From JAMXLO01 sp963812475 (GTDB taxonomy: Bacteria > Pseudomonadota > Alphaproteobacteria > Acetobacterales > Acetobacteraceae), in assembly GCA_963812475.1 (NCBI GenBank), contig CAWEVI010000065.1, positions 22,396-86,395 on the forward strand: a stretch of DNA of 64,000 bases, given 5' to 3'. Of this stretch, positions 37,535 to 45,583 are shown in pieces (the first letter of the stretch is position 1; each line of letters opens with the position of its first letter). Made by a program: the position numbers and the translations under genes. Below the pieces are notes generated by a model. That model ran no database searches, was not told the DNA's origin, and saw only the letters and a list, made by a program, of their open reading frames with translations.

Positions 37535-38559
37535 CAGACCGGCACCCTGCCCTCCGCCACCGCGTGGCACGCGACCAGCACGTCGCCTTGGCGCGTGTGT
37601 TCCGGCTTTTCACTGCGACAGCGCGCATTGGCAAGCGGGCAGCGCGGATGGAACGGGCACCCCGGAGGCGGGGCGATCGGGCTCGGCACCTCGCCGCCGA
37701 CCGGCGTGCGGCTGCGGCCGATCAGCTCGAGGTCCGGGATCGCGTCGAGCAGCAGGCGGGTATAGGGATGCCGCGGCGCGCGGAAGATGGTGTCGCCGGG
37801 ACCGATCTCGACGATGCGGCCGAGATACATCACGCCGAGGCGATCCGACATGTGGCGCACGACGGCCAGGTTGTGGCTGATGAACAGATAGGTCAGGCCG
37901 AGCCGGCGCTGCAGGTCGCGCATCAGATTGAGGATCTGCGCCTGCACCGAAACGTCCAGCGCGCTGGTCGGTTCGTCGCACACCAGGAACTCGGGTTCCG
38001 AGGACAGCGCGCGGGCGATCGAGATGCGCTGGCGCTGGCCGCCGGAGAACTCGTGGGGATACTTCTCTCCGTCCGAGGCCGCGAGCCCCACCTGGGTCAG
38101 CAGCACGGCGACGGCCTCGGCGATCTCGCGTCCCGAGCGGACGATGCCGAAGGCGCGGATCGGTTCGGCGACAATGTCGCGCACCCGCCAGCGCGGGTTG
38201 AGCGAGGCATACGGATCCTGGAAGATCATGTTCATCCGCCGGCGCAGTTCAGGCTGCGCGCGGGCGGCGGAGAGCGGCTGGCCTTCAAACCGGATCGCGC
38301 CCGCGGTCGGCGCGTAGAGCCCGACGGCAAGACGCGCGATGGTGGACTTGCCGCAGCCTGACTCGCCCACCAGCGACAGCGTCGTGCCGCGCGGGATGGC
38401 AAAGGACACATCGTCCACCGCGCGCAGGCTGAGCCGATGCTCGCGCGCGATCATGCGCTGCAGCCACGGTTTGGAGACGTCGAATGTGTGGCTGACGCCA
38501 GCCACCTCAAGCAACGGGGCATCGGTGACGGCTGGGGTCGGCAACGGCGCTTCAGGCAT
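37534..38559 (-). CDS. ABC transporter ATPase, oligopeptide/dipeptide type (F subunit)
   Basis: An ATPase of 341 residues with Walker A GESGCGKST, Q-loop MIFQDPYASLNPRWRV, signature FSGGQRQR, Walker B FLVCDEPTSALDVSVQ, switch FISHNL and the C-terminal oligopeptide-transporter extension (CPFHPRCPLANARC). It is probably the F partner of the B-C-D genes at 39853-42796. It is cut off from them by a GFA-type gene and by the repeat/DUF559 array (38602-39422). ATG at 38559 (MPEAPLPTPA) was chosen; the longer open frame runs through repeats. Confidence 0.9.
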   Translation of the reverse strand: MPEAPLPTPAVTDAPLLEVAGVSHTFDVSKPWLQRMIAREHRLSLRAVDDVSFAIPRGTTLSLVGESGCGKSTIARLAVGLYAPTAGAIRFEGQPLSAARAQPELRRRMNMIFQDPYASLNPRWRVRDIVAEPIRAFGIVRSGREIAEAVAVLLTQVGLAASDGEKYPHEFSGGQRQRISIARALSSEPEFLVCDEPTSALDVSVQAQILNLMRDLQRRLGLTYLFISHNLAVVRHMSDRLGVMYLGRIVEIGPGDTIFRAPRHPYTRLLLDAIPDLELIGRSRTPVGGEVPSPIAPPPGCPFHPRCPLANARCRSEKPEHTRQGDVLVACHAVAEGRVPV

Positions 38560-38635
38560 GTGGCGCCCTGCATCCACACACGCGAACAAGCGCCAACGTA
38601 ACCTCCCTCTCGGCCCCGCGGGGTGAAGAGGGCTG

Positions 38636-38695
38636 ATGCCGATGTGACGACCGACCCCCACGGCACGCCGCCTGCATCGCGATGCGGAATGAGTT
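38636..38695 (+). pseudogene. DUF559 5'-end remnant, oldest copy
   Basis: This stretch begins ATGCCGATGTGACGACC, the same as the start of the DUF559 gene but with an in-frame TGA at the third codon after the first ATG. It is bracketed by a degenerate R repeat and the F repeat at 38696. Only about 60 bases remain. Its last bases (GATGCGGAATGAG) weakly resemble the 3' end of the full gene. Confidence 0.55.
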
Positions 38696-38827
38696 CCCCA
38701 CCTCACCCTGACCCTCTCCGCCCCCAAGGGCGGCGAGGGCATTGGCTTCACGCATCCGAACAAGCGCCGGCGTAAACTCCCTCTCCGCCCCTGGGGGCGG
38801 AGAGGGCCGGGGTGAGGTGGGGGGCTG

Positions 38828-38908
38828 ATGCCAATGCGACGACCGACCGCCACCACACGCCGTCTGCGCCGCGACGCCACCGACGCCGCGCGTGCCGTCG
38901 AACTGGCC
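38828..38908 (+). pseudogene. DUF559 gene with internal deletion
   Basis: This starts MPMRRPTATTRRLRRDATDA, nearly identical to the start of the intact gene at 39041. It then jumps to RAVELAP, which resembles the intact C-terminus RALEDAP, and runs into the F repeat. Thus 5' and 3' ends are kept while about 250 bases of nuclease core are missing. It lies between R repeat 38777-38826 and F repeat 38909-38952. Confidence 0.65.
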
Positions 38909-39040
38909 CCCCACCTCACCCTGACCCTCTCCGCCCCCAAGGGCGGCGAGGGCATTGGCTTCACGCATCCGAACAAGCGCCGGCGCAAACCCCCTCTCCG
39001 CCACTGGGGGCGGAGAGGGCCGGGGTGAGGTGGGGGGCTG

Positions 39041-39394
39041 ATGCCAATGCGACGACCGACCACCACGGCCCGCCGTCTGCGTCGCGTTGCCACCGATGCC
39101 GAACAGCGCCTGTGGCATGCCCTGCGGTCCAGATGTGGCCCGTGGAAGTTCCGCCGCCAGCATCCGGTCGGACAGCGTGTCACGGATTTCGCATGTCCGG
39201 CACGGAAACTGGCGATCGAGATCGACGGCGGCCAGCATGCCGCCAGCCACGTCGCCGATGCCGCACGATCCGCTGAACTCGCCGACCATGGCTACCGGGT
39301 CATCCGGTTCTGGAACAACGAGGTGATGGAGAACATCGACGGAGTGTTGGCGGTCGTGATGCGTGCGCTGGAAGACGCCCCCACCTCACCCTGA
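39041..39394 (+). CDS. DUF559 (Vsr-like endonuclease fold) protein
   Basis: A 117-residue protein of the DUF559 family, related to very-short-patch-repair endonucleases in the PD-(D/E)xK superfamily. The core WKFRRQHPVGQRVTDFACP / LAIEIDGGQH carries the Asp and Glu-x-Asp acidic residues. GYRVIRFWNNEVM is the other family hallmark. Length is complete. The ATG directly abuts the R repeat ending at 39040, and the TGA (39392-39394) lies inside the F repeat 39377-39422, so the repeat encodes the last residues. The gene is opposite in strand to the ABC operon it interrupts, which suggests insertion. Catalytic activity is not proven for the family. Confidence 0.85.
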   Translation: MPMRRPTTTARRLRRVATDAEQRLWHALRSRCGPWKFRRQHPVGQRVTDFACPARKLAIEIDGGQHAASHVADAARSAELADHGYRVIRFWNNEVMENIDGVLAVVMRALEDAPTSP

Positions 39395-39422
39395 CCCTCC
39401 CCGCCCCCGAGGGCGGCGAGGG
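39377..39422. repeat. F-orientation palindromic repeat closing the DUF559 element
   Basis: GCCCCCACCTCACCCTGACC...GAGGGCGGCGAGGG is the inverted counterpart of the repeat ending at 39040. The inner 15 or so bases of the two (GGGTGAGGTGGGGG / CCCCCACCTCACCC) form terminal inverted repeats around the DUF559 gene. Confidence 0.8.
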
Positions 39423-39443
39423 AAATGTGCGGGCGCCCCACGC

Positions 39444-39860
39444 TCATGCCGGAGGCTCCTCGGCGTGCTGTTCGGCGTCCGTCGGCAGAACCAGGCCCGG
39501 CATCTTACGCGACGTCCAGATATGGATCGCGCGGGAGAGATCCACCGGAACATCAAGCGATCCGGCTTTGACGCTGACGGTGTCGATCCCGTCCCTCGCG
39601 TGCCACAGGCGCGAGCCGCACACGGCGCAGAAGTGACAGGCCATCGTGCGTCCGCTGTCCGCCGTGCGCGACCAGGTTTGCGTCGTGCCCTGAGTCACCG
39701 CGAACGCCGCGCGGCGTACGAACAGCGACATGCCGAACGCCGATGCCGACTGCCTCTGGCATTCGCGACAGTGGCACACGTAAAGCCGCAGCGGCGCCTC
39801 GGCGATCGCATAGCGGACCGCACCGCACTGGCACCCACCGGTCAACGCCGCATCAGGCAT
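39444..39860 (-). CDS. GFA/CENP-V-fold zinc-binding protein
   Basis: A 138-residue protein of the glutathione-dependent formaldehyde-activating-enzyme (GFA) family. The zinc-ligand cysteines are visible: GGCQCGAV (Cys10, 12), CHCRECQRQ (Cys29, 31, 34) and CHFCAVCGS (Cys75, 78, 81). Most relatives are not true GFA enzymes, and the function is uncertain. The start at 39860 overlaps the ABC D-subunit gene by eight bases, placing it in that operon. Confidence 0.85.
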   Translation of the reverse strand: MPDAALTGGCQCGAVRYAIAEAPLRLYVCHCRECQRQSASAFGMSLFVRRAAFAVTQGTTQTWSRTADSGRTMACHFCAVCGSRLWHARDGIDTVSVKAGSLDVPVDLSRAIHIWTSRKMPGLVLPTDAEQHAEEPPA

Positions 39861-40851
39861 GCGTGGCGTGCTCGGTGCGCGCGTCCGCACGATCGGCATG
39901 CAGCCAGCACGCTGCGCGCGTCGCGCCGGCATCCAGCAGGTCCGGCCGCTCGACCCGGCAGCGGTCGAACACACGCGGGCAGCGCGGATTGAAGGCGCAG
40001 CCCGCTGGAATGGCATTCAGCCGAGGCATCGCACCGTCGATCTGGCGCAGGCGCTCGACGCGATGCTCGAGCGAGGGGATGCTGCCCATCAGGCCCTCGG
40101 TGTAGGGATGCGCCGGATGTTTGATCACCTCGACCACCGGCCCGATCTCCACCACACGCCCGGCATACATCACCGCGACGCGGTCGGCGGTCTCGGCGAT
40201 CACGCCCATATCGTGCGTCACCAGCATCACCGACGTGCCATGATCGCGCGCAAGCCGCTTGAGCAACGTGATGATCTGCGCCTGGACCGACACATCAAGC
40301 GCGGTGGTCGGCTCATCGGCGATCACCAGACGCGGCTCGGCGCAGAGCGCGAGCGCCACCACCACGCGCTGGCGCATGCCGCCGGAGAATTCGTGCGGAT
40401 ACGCATCGATACGCTGTGCCGCCGCGGGAATGCCGACCTCCTCCAGCCAGTCGATGGCACGCCGGCGCGCATCGGCATCCGACAGCTTCAGATGCGTCTG
40501 CATCGTTTCGACCAACTGGCGTCCGATAGAATACAGCGGATTGAGCGTGGTCAGCGGGTCCTGGAAGATGGTGCCGATGCGTCGTCCGCGGATATGGCGC
40601 ATCGCCTCGTAGGGCAGGTTGTCGATGCGACTGCTGTCGAGCAGGATCTCGCCCCCGGCGATGCGGCCGGGCGGTTCCAGCAGGCCGATGATGGCAGCAC
40701 CGGTCAGCGACTTGCCGGCGCCCGATTCACCGACCACGCCGAGAATTTCGCCGGCCTGGATGTCGAACGATACGCGATCGATCGCGCGCAGCAGTCCGCG
40801 GCGGGTGGGGAATTCGACGGTCAGGTCCCGGACCGACAGAACCGCCGTCAT
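39853..40851 (-). CDS. ABC transporter ATPase, oligopeptide/dipeptide type (D subunit)
   Basis: An ATPase of 332 residues: Walker A GESGAGKSLT, Q-loop TIFQDPLTTLNPLYSI, signature FSGGMRQRV, Walker B LVIADEPTTALDVSVQ, switch LVTHDM. The C-terminal oligopeptide extension (CAFNPRCPRVFDRC) is present. ATG at 40851 overlaps the stop of the C-subunit permease (ATGA). It is the third gene of the B-C-D cassette. Confidence 0.9.
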   Translation of the reverse strand: MTAVLSVRDLTVEFPTRRGLLRAIDRVSFDIQAGEILGVVGESGAGKSLTGAAIIGLLEPPGRIAGGEILLDSSRIDNLPYEAMRHIRGRRIGTIFQDPLTTLNPLYSIGRQLVETMQTHLKLSDADARRRAIDWLEEVGIPAAAQRIDAYPHEFSGGMRQRVVVALALCAEPRLVIADEPTTALDVSVQAQIITLLKRLARDHGTSVMLVTHDMGVIAETADRVAVMYAGRVVEIGPVVEVIKHPAHPYTEGLMGSIPSLEHRVERLRQIDGAMPRLNAIPAGCAFNPRCPRVFDRCRVERPDLLDAGATRAACWLHADRADARTEHATHA

Positions 40852-41807
40852 CGCAGCCTCGGGTTCAGCGCGTCGCGCAGCCAGTCGCCCAGCAGGTTGA
40901 TCGACAGCACCATCAGCACCAGCGCGATGCCCGGATAGATCGTCACCCACCATTCGCCGGAGAACAGGAAGTCGTTGCCGATTCGGATCAGTGTGCCGAG
41001 CGACGGCTCGGTCGGCGGCAGGCCCACCCCCAGGAACGACAACGTCGCCTCTGCGAGGATCGCGTTGCCCAGCGCCAGCGTGCCGATCACCAGCACCGGT
41101 CCGATCACGTTGGGCAGCACATGGGTCAGCATCACCCGCGTCGAGGACAGCCCAATGACGCGCGCCGCCATCACGTAGTCCTTGTTGCGCTCCACCAGGG
41201 TAGAGCCACGCACGGTACGTGCGAAGCCCGGCCACAGGCTGATGCCGATGGCGAAGATCAGCACGTAGAGTTGCAACGACGTGTGCAGCGTGCCGGGCAG
41301 CGCCGCACCGATCACGCCGTCCACCAGCAACGCGGTCAGGATCGCCGGGAACGTCAGCTGCACATCGGCGACCCGCATCAACAGCGAATCGAGGAACCCG
41401 CCCGCGTAACCGGCAACCAGTCCGATCGCGACCCCGACCACCACCGCGAAGCCCACCGCCAGGAAACCAACCAGCAGGCTGATCCGCGCGCCATACATGA
41501 TGGCCGACAGCACGTCGCGCCCCTGGTTGTCGGTGCCCAACGGATTGGACCAGTCGGCATCGGCCAACGGCAGCGGTGGTTTCATGCTGTCGAGCAGACT
41601 GAGGCTCGCCAGATCCATCGGATCGTGCAGTGCGAGCCACGGTGCGCCGACGGAGCCGATAATCAGCACCAGTGCAACCAGGGCCGAAACGATGGCGACC
41701 GGCGAGCGGCGAAAGCTGTACAGCAGATCGCTGTCGAGCATGCGTGCCAGGCGACCCTCGTTGCGCGGCGCCTCGATCGCCTGCCCGGGGATCGCCTGCT
41801 CGCTCAC
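40848..41807 (-). CDS. ABC transporter permease, oligopeptide/dipeptide type (C subunit)
   Basis: An inner-membrane permease of 319 residues. The motif PLGTDNQGRDVLSAIMYGAR and the EAA loop (ERNKDYVMAARVIGLSSTRV) define it. The start is GTG at 41807, overlapping the B-subunit TGA (GTGA). ATG alternatives would truncate the N-terminal helix region. It partners with the B subunit. Confidence 0.9.
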   Translation of the reverse strand: MSEQAIPGQAIEAPRNEGRLARMLDSDLLYSFRRSPVAIVSALVALVLIIGSVGAPWLALHDPMDLASLSLLDSMKPPLPLADADWSNPLGTDNQGRDVLSAIMYGARISLLVGFLAVGFAVVVGVAIGLVAGYAGGFLDSLLMRVADVQLTFPAILTALLVDGVIGAALPGTLHTSLQLYVLIFAIGISLWPGFARTVRGSTLVERNKDYVMAARVIGLSSTRVMLTHVLPNVIGPVLVIGTLALGNAILAEATLSFLGVGLPPTEPSLGTLIRIGNDFLFSGEWWVTIYPGIALVLMVLSINLLGDWLRDALNPRLR

Positions 41808-42796
41808 CGGGGCCCCGTCGCGGTGCGGCGATCGATGCGCAGGCGCGGATCGACGGCGTAATACAGCAGATCGACGATCAGGTTGATCGCGACGAACACC
41901 AGCGCGATCAGCATGAGATAGGCGCCCATCACGGGAATATCCGCCACCGCCACCGACTGGACCAGCAGCAGTCCCATGCCCGGCCACTGGAACACCGTTT
42001 CGGTGACAAGAGCGAAGGCGATGATGCCGCCGAGCTGCAGGCCGATGATGGTGATCACCGGCACCAGCGTGTTCTTCAATGCGTGGCCGAAATTGATTGT
42101 TCGGTTCGACAGGCCGCGGGCACGGGCGAACCTGATGTAGTCGGTGCGCAGCACCTCCAGCATCTCGGCACGTACCAGGCGCATGATCAGCGTCATCTGG
42201 AACAGGCCAAGCGTGACGCCCGGCAGGATCAGCGCCTTGATGCCCGCCCACGAGGTGAACCCCGTGGTCCACCACCCACCGATATGCGTCACCGGTCCGC
42301 GACCGAAACTCGGCAGCCAGCCGAGCCACACGGCGAAGACCAGGATCAGCAGGATGCCGAGCAGAAACACCGGCAGCGAGACGCCGATCAGGCTGATCAC
42401 CATGAACAGCCGCGCCAGCGGCGAGTTGCGATAGATGCCGGTATAGACGCCGAGCGGGATGCCCATCAGCGTTGCGAGCACCGAGGCGGTGAAGGCCAAC
42501 TCCAGCGTCGCCGGCAGGCGTTCGGCAATCAGGCTGGCAACCGGCTGAGCCAGCCGGAAGCTGATGCCGAAATTGCCGTGCAGCGCGGCGAGCATGAACT
42601 TGGCGTACTGGACGAAGAAGGGTTGATCGAGGCCAAGCTGGTGGATCAGCGCCTGGCGCTGCGCCTCGGTGTGGTCCTGGCCAAGCATGATGGTGACCGG
42701 ATCGCCGACGAAGGTGAACAGCGCATAGGCCAGGAACCCGACCACCAGCATCACGGGAATCGCCTGCAGCACGCGCGAGATGATGAAGGCGAGCAC
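41804..42796 (-). CDS. ABC transporter permease, oligopeptide/dipeptide type (B subunit)
   Basis: The first gene of the second peptide-type transporter operon, 330 residues, with the DppB pattern: N-terminal helix, QLGLDQPFFVQYAKFM segment, HGNFGISF, EAA loop RTDYIRFARARGLSNRTINF. The GTG at 42796 is the start. There is no binding-protein gene upstream; 42797-43213 is non-coding with a large inverted repeat. The receptor must come from elsewhere, possibly one of the two orphan family-5 proteins in this window. Confidence 0.88.
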   Translation of the reverse strand: MLAFIISRVLQAIPVMLVVGFLAYALFTFVGDPVTIMLGQDHTEAQRQALIHQLGLDQPFFVQYAKFMLAALHGNFGISFRLAQPVASLIAERLPATLELAFTASVLATLMGIPLGVYTGIYRNSPLARLFMVISLIGVSLPVFLLGILLILVFAVWLGWLPSFGRGPVTHIGGWWTTGFTSWAGIKALILPGVTLGLFQMTLIMRLVRAEMLEVLRTDYIRFARARGLSNRTINFGHALKNTLVPVITIIGLQLGGIIAFALVTETVFQWPGMGLLLVQSVAVADIPVMGAYLMLIALVFVAINLIVDLLYYAVDPRLRIDRRTATGPR

Positions 42797-42943
42797 CCGG
42801 ACTACCGATCAGGCGCGGTCATCGGGCACGCACGGCGCTCATGGCGGGGCTCGCATCGACGCTGTCGAGTATCTGGCGGCGTTCCGCCATGTCAAGCGAA
42901 TGCGCATGTCCGCCTCGACGCCCATCCGCCGCGGTTCGACGAA

Positions 42944-43100
42944 GCAATCAAGCGGACACAGAGTTTCACAGAGTGCGCCCCAGAGTTTCACAAAGCAGAT
43001 CCATGCTGGCGGTTCGCGCCAAAGTCTTGCGCGAAGTGCAATCTGCATTCTCTGTGAAACTCTGTGTGCACTCTGTGCAACTCTGTGTCCGCTTGATTGC
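42944..43100. repeat. Large imperfect inverted repeat built of CACAGAGTTTCACAGAG units
   Basis: The left arm (42944-43000) begins GCAATCAAGCGGACACAGAG and the right arm (43042-43100) is its near-complement, ending CTCTGTGTCCGCTTGATTGC. The arms are about 57 bases with a few mismatches around a loop of about 41 bases. Internally each arm repeats CAGAGTT(T/G)CACAGAG. It lies upstream of the ABC B-subunit gene in a 417-base region with no gene. Such CACAGAG-type repeats occur in unrelated bacteria as intergenic elements. Confidence 0.75.
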
Positions 43101-43213
43101 TGTTCGATCTCGCCGCACCGACGTGTGAACCGCTTCATAGGTCGCGGGCACACGGCCGCCCATGGTGACACCTCGCGAGCGGGCACGCCCGGATCATCCA
43201 GAGGACCGCCATC

Positions 43214-43420
43214 ATGGACGACGCGCGATGTCATGATCCACGCGCAACGGACCAGAACCATCAGGCCAGGACAAACGCCTCCGGCCGGACACGCACCGTG
43301 GCCATGGTCGCCGCGTTGCTCGCGGTCATGCTCGCCGCCATGACGATGCTGATCACGACGACGGGCATCGAGCATGGACTGCCCGGCGCGGCGCCATCCC
43401 ATTTGCGCATGCGGTTCTGA
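43214..43420 (+). CDS. Putative small membrane protein
   Basis: 68 residues, with a polar N-terminus and one hydrophobic segment (about residues 30-48, VAMVAALLAVMLAAMTMLIT). GAGGA lies nine bases before the ATG. There is no family recognition and it is short, so this is a tentative gene call. Confidence 0.4.
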   Translation: MDDARCHDPRATDQNHQARTNASGRTRTVAMVAALLAVMLAAMTMLITTTGIEHGLPGAAPSHLRMRF

Positions 43421-43444
43421 GCGGGCGCTGACCCGGCCCGCTTG

Positions 43445-43627
43445 TCACTGCCGCGATTCGTCGGGTCTGGCCTTTTCCGCCGTCGCACGAGCCAGGCGCT
43501 CGCCGCAGGTCGCAAATCGCTCGTCCGGACAACGGGCCTCGTCGCAGTCGAAGCATGCCGCCATGTCGTCCGGAACGTCGTAAGCAATGAACCTGCGCAG
43601 GAGTTTCCTCCACGCGTCGTTTTGCAT
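43445..43627 (-). CDS. Small conserved-looking Cys-containing protein
   Basis: 60 residues (MQNDAWRKLLRRFIAYDVPDD...), rich in charge with four Cys (CFDCDEARCPDERFATC) spaced as a possible metal or disulfide site. GAGGAA precedes the ATG. The pattern resembles small uncharacterised proteins of alphaproteobacteria, but I cannot name the family. It stands alone between a small plus-strand gene and an esterase. Confidence 0.6.
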   Translation of the reverse strand: MQNDAWRKLLRRFIAYDVPDDMAACFDCDEARCPDERFATCGERLARATAEKARPDESRQ

Positions 43628-43687
43628 AGCGCTTTCCTCTGCCGTTACGGTGACGGTCGAAATTCTGTCGCCGTCCGCAATATTGAG

Positions 43688-44635
43688 TCATTGATCCACA
43701 TCAAATCGCGCACACGCCCGGTGCCCATCCACAAAGCCCAGCGTCGCCTGCCGCGCCGGCGCGAGGAATGCCAGTGGCGCCGCAAACGAGGCGATCAGCG
43801 TCTTGTGACCAACGTCCGGATACTCTTCGTCCAGCGCGCTGGCGCCGGCGGCGCGCAGCCGGGCGGCGAACCGCGGCGTACTGCCCGGATCGATCGTGCG
43901 ATCGCCCTGCCCGGTCAACAGCAGCATCGGCGGGGCCTGAACCGAAACATGGTTGATCGGCTCGGAACGCGGCCAGTCGGCTGCGGGCCCGAAGATCATC
44001 GTCGCCTCTGCATCATCGAGCGGCATGAAGTCGTACGGTGCCGCCAGGCCGATCACGCCGCACACATCGCGCTCGGGCGACAACCCGACCGATCGCAGAA
44101 AGCCGGCATCCAACGCAAGCAGCGCGGCGATCTGTCCGCCGGCCGAATGACCCATCAGGAACAGGCGATGCGGGTCGCCACCGAAGGTCGCAGCGTTCGC
44201 ATGCGTCCACGCGACCGCGGCGGCCGCATCATCCATGAACGCGGGGAACCGCACGTCCGGATAAAGCCGGTAGTCGGGGATCACCACGACGAGCCCGCGT
44301 GCCGCCAGGCCGGCGCCGACGAAGCGATACATCTCCTTCGCCCCGGACGTCCAACCGCCGCCATAGAAGAACACCAGCACCGGCAACGGGGGAGCGGCCG
44401 GCCGCGGAGCGTAGACGTCGAGCGTGCGGCGCGGACCGTCGGCGTAGGCGATGTCGCGTGTCAGCGCGATGCCGTCGCGCGGCGCCAGAGCGTTCAGCGC
44501 CGCGGTCGGTGAGCAGAAGTGCAGCAGCAGCACCACCATCAGCGTCACGGGGCTGGTCCGCAGCACCCCGCCCGGAGTGGCCGCCCGCGTGCCGACGGCC
44601 ACGTTGGGCGGCAGCGCCCGCTGTCGAATGTCCAT
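43688..44635 (-). CDS. Exported alpha/beta hydrolase (HSL/BD-FAE-like esterase)
   Basis: An alpha/beta-hydrolase of 315 residues with an N-terminal hydrophobic segment (about residues 28-48) suggesting export or anchoring. The oxyanion motif is YGGGWTSG (HGGGW in most relatives), the nucleophile lies in GHSAGG, the Asp in TGQGDRTID and the His in DVGHKTL. GAAGG precedes ATG 44635. The substrate (short-chain ester, lactone or arylformamide) is unknown. Confidence 0.82.
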   Translation of the reverse strand: MDIRQRALPPNVAVGTRAATPGGVLRTSPVTLMVVLLLHFCSPTAALNALAPRDGIALTRDIAYADGPRRTLDVYAPRPAAPPLPVLVFFYGGGWTSGAKEMYRFVGAGLAARGLVVVIPDYRLYPDVRFPAFMDDAAAAVAWTHANAATFGGDPHRLFLMGHSAGGQIAALLALDAGFLRSVGLSPERDVCGVIGLAAPYDFMPLDDAEATMIFGPAADWPRSEPINHVSVQAPPMLLLTGQGDRTIDPGSTPRFAARLRAAGASALDEEYPDVGHKTLIASFAAPLAFLAPARQATLGFVDGHRACARFDVDQ

Positions 44636-44746
44636 GACGCCTTCTCCACGCGACCGGCCATCTTCGGCTCATGGCGGACACGGCGCCGGACTAGGCGTTC
44701 GCTGCGGTGAAGATGCGATGAACGTGGCCGCGCCTGGCCGGCGCGG

Positions 44747-45373
44747 TCAGCGCGGACAGGTGTCCGGCTGTCCGTCGAGCCCTTCGTGCATGTGCGCGAA
44801 CGTCGCTTTCGCGTCAGCTCCGTTGCCGGTGATCGTGACGACATAGATGCTGTCAAAGTCACTGCCATGCCACTTCGGCACAAGCGCCGCATCGCCGCCG
44901 TGTGCGGCGAGAAGCGCACGGGCGATGGTCTCGATCAGCGTGTGCTCCCAGGCGACGACGACAAGCGCGTTGTGGAAGGCCGGCTGTTCGATGGCGGCTC
45001 GCAGCCCTTCGGTGTCGGTCACGCCAACGTCAGCATGGATCGGCAGACCGAAGAAGATCGCAGTGGGCTCGATCGTCGCGAGCGGCCGGACGTAATCGTA
45101 GGGAATGCCGTCGTCTTCCTTCTGTTGCGATGGATCGGGAGCGAAGACCGCGCTCGGTTTGCCGAAGGTCTTCGCTATGACCGCAGGCAGCGCCAAGGCG
45201 CGATTGAGACCCTGACAGTCGAGCTGACCGAGACCTTTGGCCGGCTTCTCCCCATGGCGAACGAGCACGATCGTCTCGACCTCTGCATCGCTCCATGCGC
45301 GACCGGCGTCGAGCAGCAGGCATGCGAGCATCATGGCAGCCACGGCCAGTCTTCCCGCTGATAGTCGCGTCAT
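44747..45373 (-). CDS. Exported histidine phosphatase family protein
   Basis: 208 residues. The signal peptide (hydrophobic to about residue 24, ending WSDA) is followed by the phosphoglycerate-mutase/acid-phosphatase motif VLVRHGEKP with catalytic His40. A second conserved region is VVAWEHTLIETIARALL, holding the second catalytic His. AAGGAGG precedes ATG 45373, a very strong ribosome site. Probably periplasmic; the substrate is undetermined. Divergent from the phosphodiesterase-like gene at 45584. Confidence 0.85.
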   Translation of the reverse strand: MTRLSAGRLAVAAMMLACLLLDAGRAWSDAEVETIVLVRHGEKPAKGLGQLDCQGLNRALALPAVIAKTFGKPSAVFAPDPSQQKEDDGIPYDYVRPLATIEPTAIFFGLPIHADVGVTDTEGLRAAIEQPAFHNALVVVAWEHTLIETIARALLAAHGGDAALVPKWHGSDFDSIYVVTITGNGADAKATFAHMHEGLDGQPDTCPR

Positions 45374-45583
45374 GCCCGACCTCCTTCAGATCCCACCAGT
45401 TTGCGGTCGCGGCAGCCGCGCTGGGAAGAGGCGGCGTGCGCCGAGGCGGGCGATCGTCGGCGGCTTCGGCAGGATCGCCGGTTTCGGTCGCGCCTTCCGC
45501 AGGCACGCTGTCATGATACGGCGCTATCTCCTGCCAGGGCTTCAGGCTAATCCGGCCCTTTGCTCTGCAAGGGGATCGTCGGA

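Larger units (their letters stand above)
38602..39040. repeat. Array of inverted GC-rich palindromic repeats with a 213-base tandem unit
   Basis: Alternating copies of one palindromic element occur at about 38602-38634 (degenerate), 38696-38739, 38777-38826, 38909-38952 and 38990-39040, with a sixth at 39377-39422. The F orientation reads CCCCACCTCACCCTGACCC..., and the R orientation ...GGGTGAGGTGGGG. The block from 38696 recurs at 38909, an offset of exactly 213 bases. It includes a shared spacer (CATTGGCTTCACGCATCCG...) and the first 60 or so bases of the DUF559 gene. An older, decayed third copy precedes it. Confidence 0.85.

Noticed and set aside
38828..39028. 66-codon frame starting like the DUF559 protein
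   Set aside because: Only the first 20 or so residues are DUF559; the rest is translated palindromic repeat. Treated as an internally deleted remnant, not a gene.
42944..43100. CRISPR array
   Set aside because: The repeated CACAGAG units are arranged as one inverted repeat without regular spacers, and no cas genes are present.
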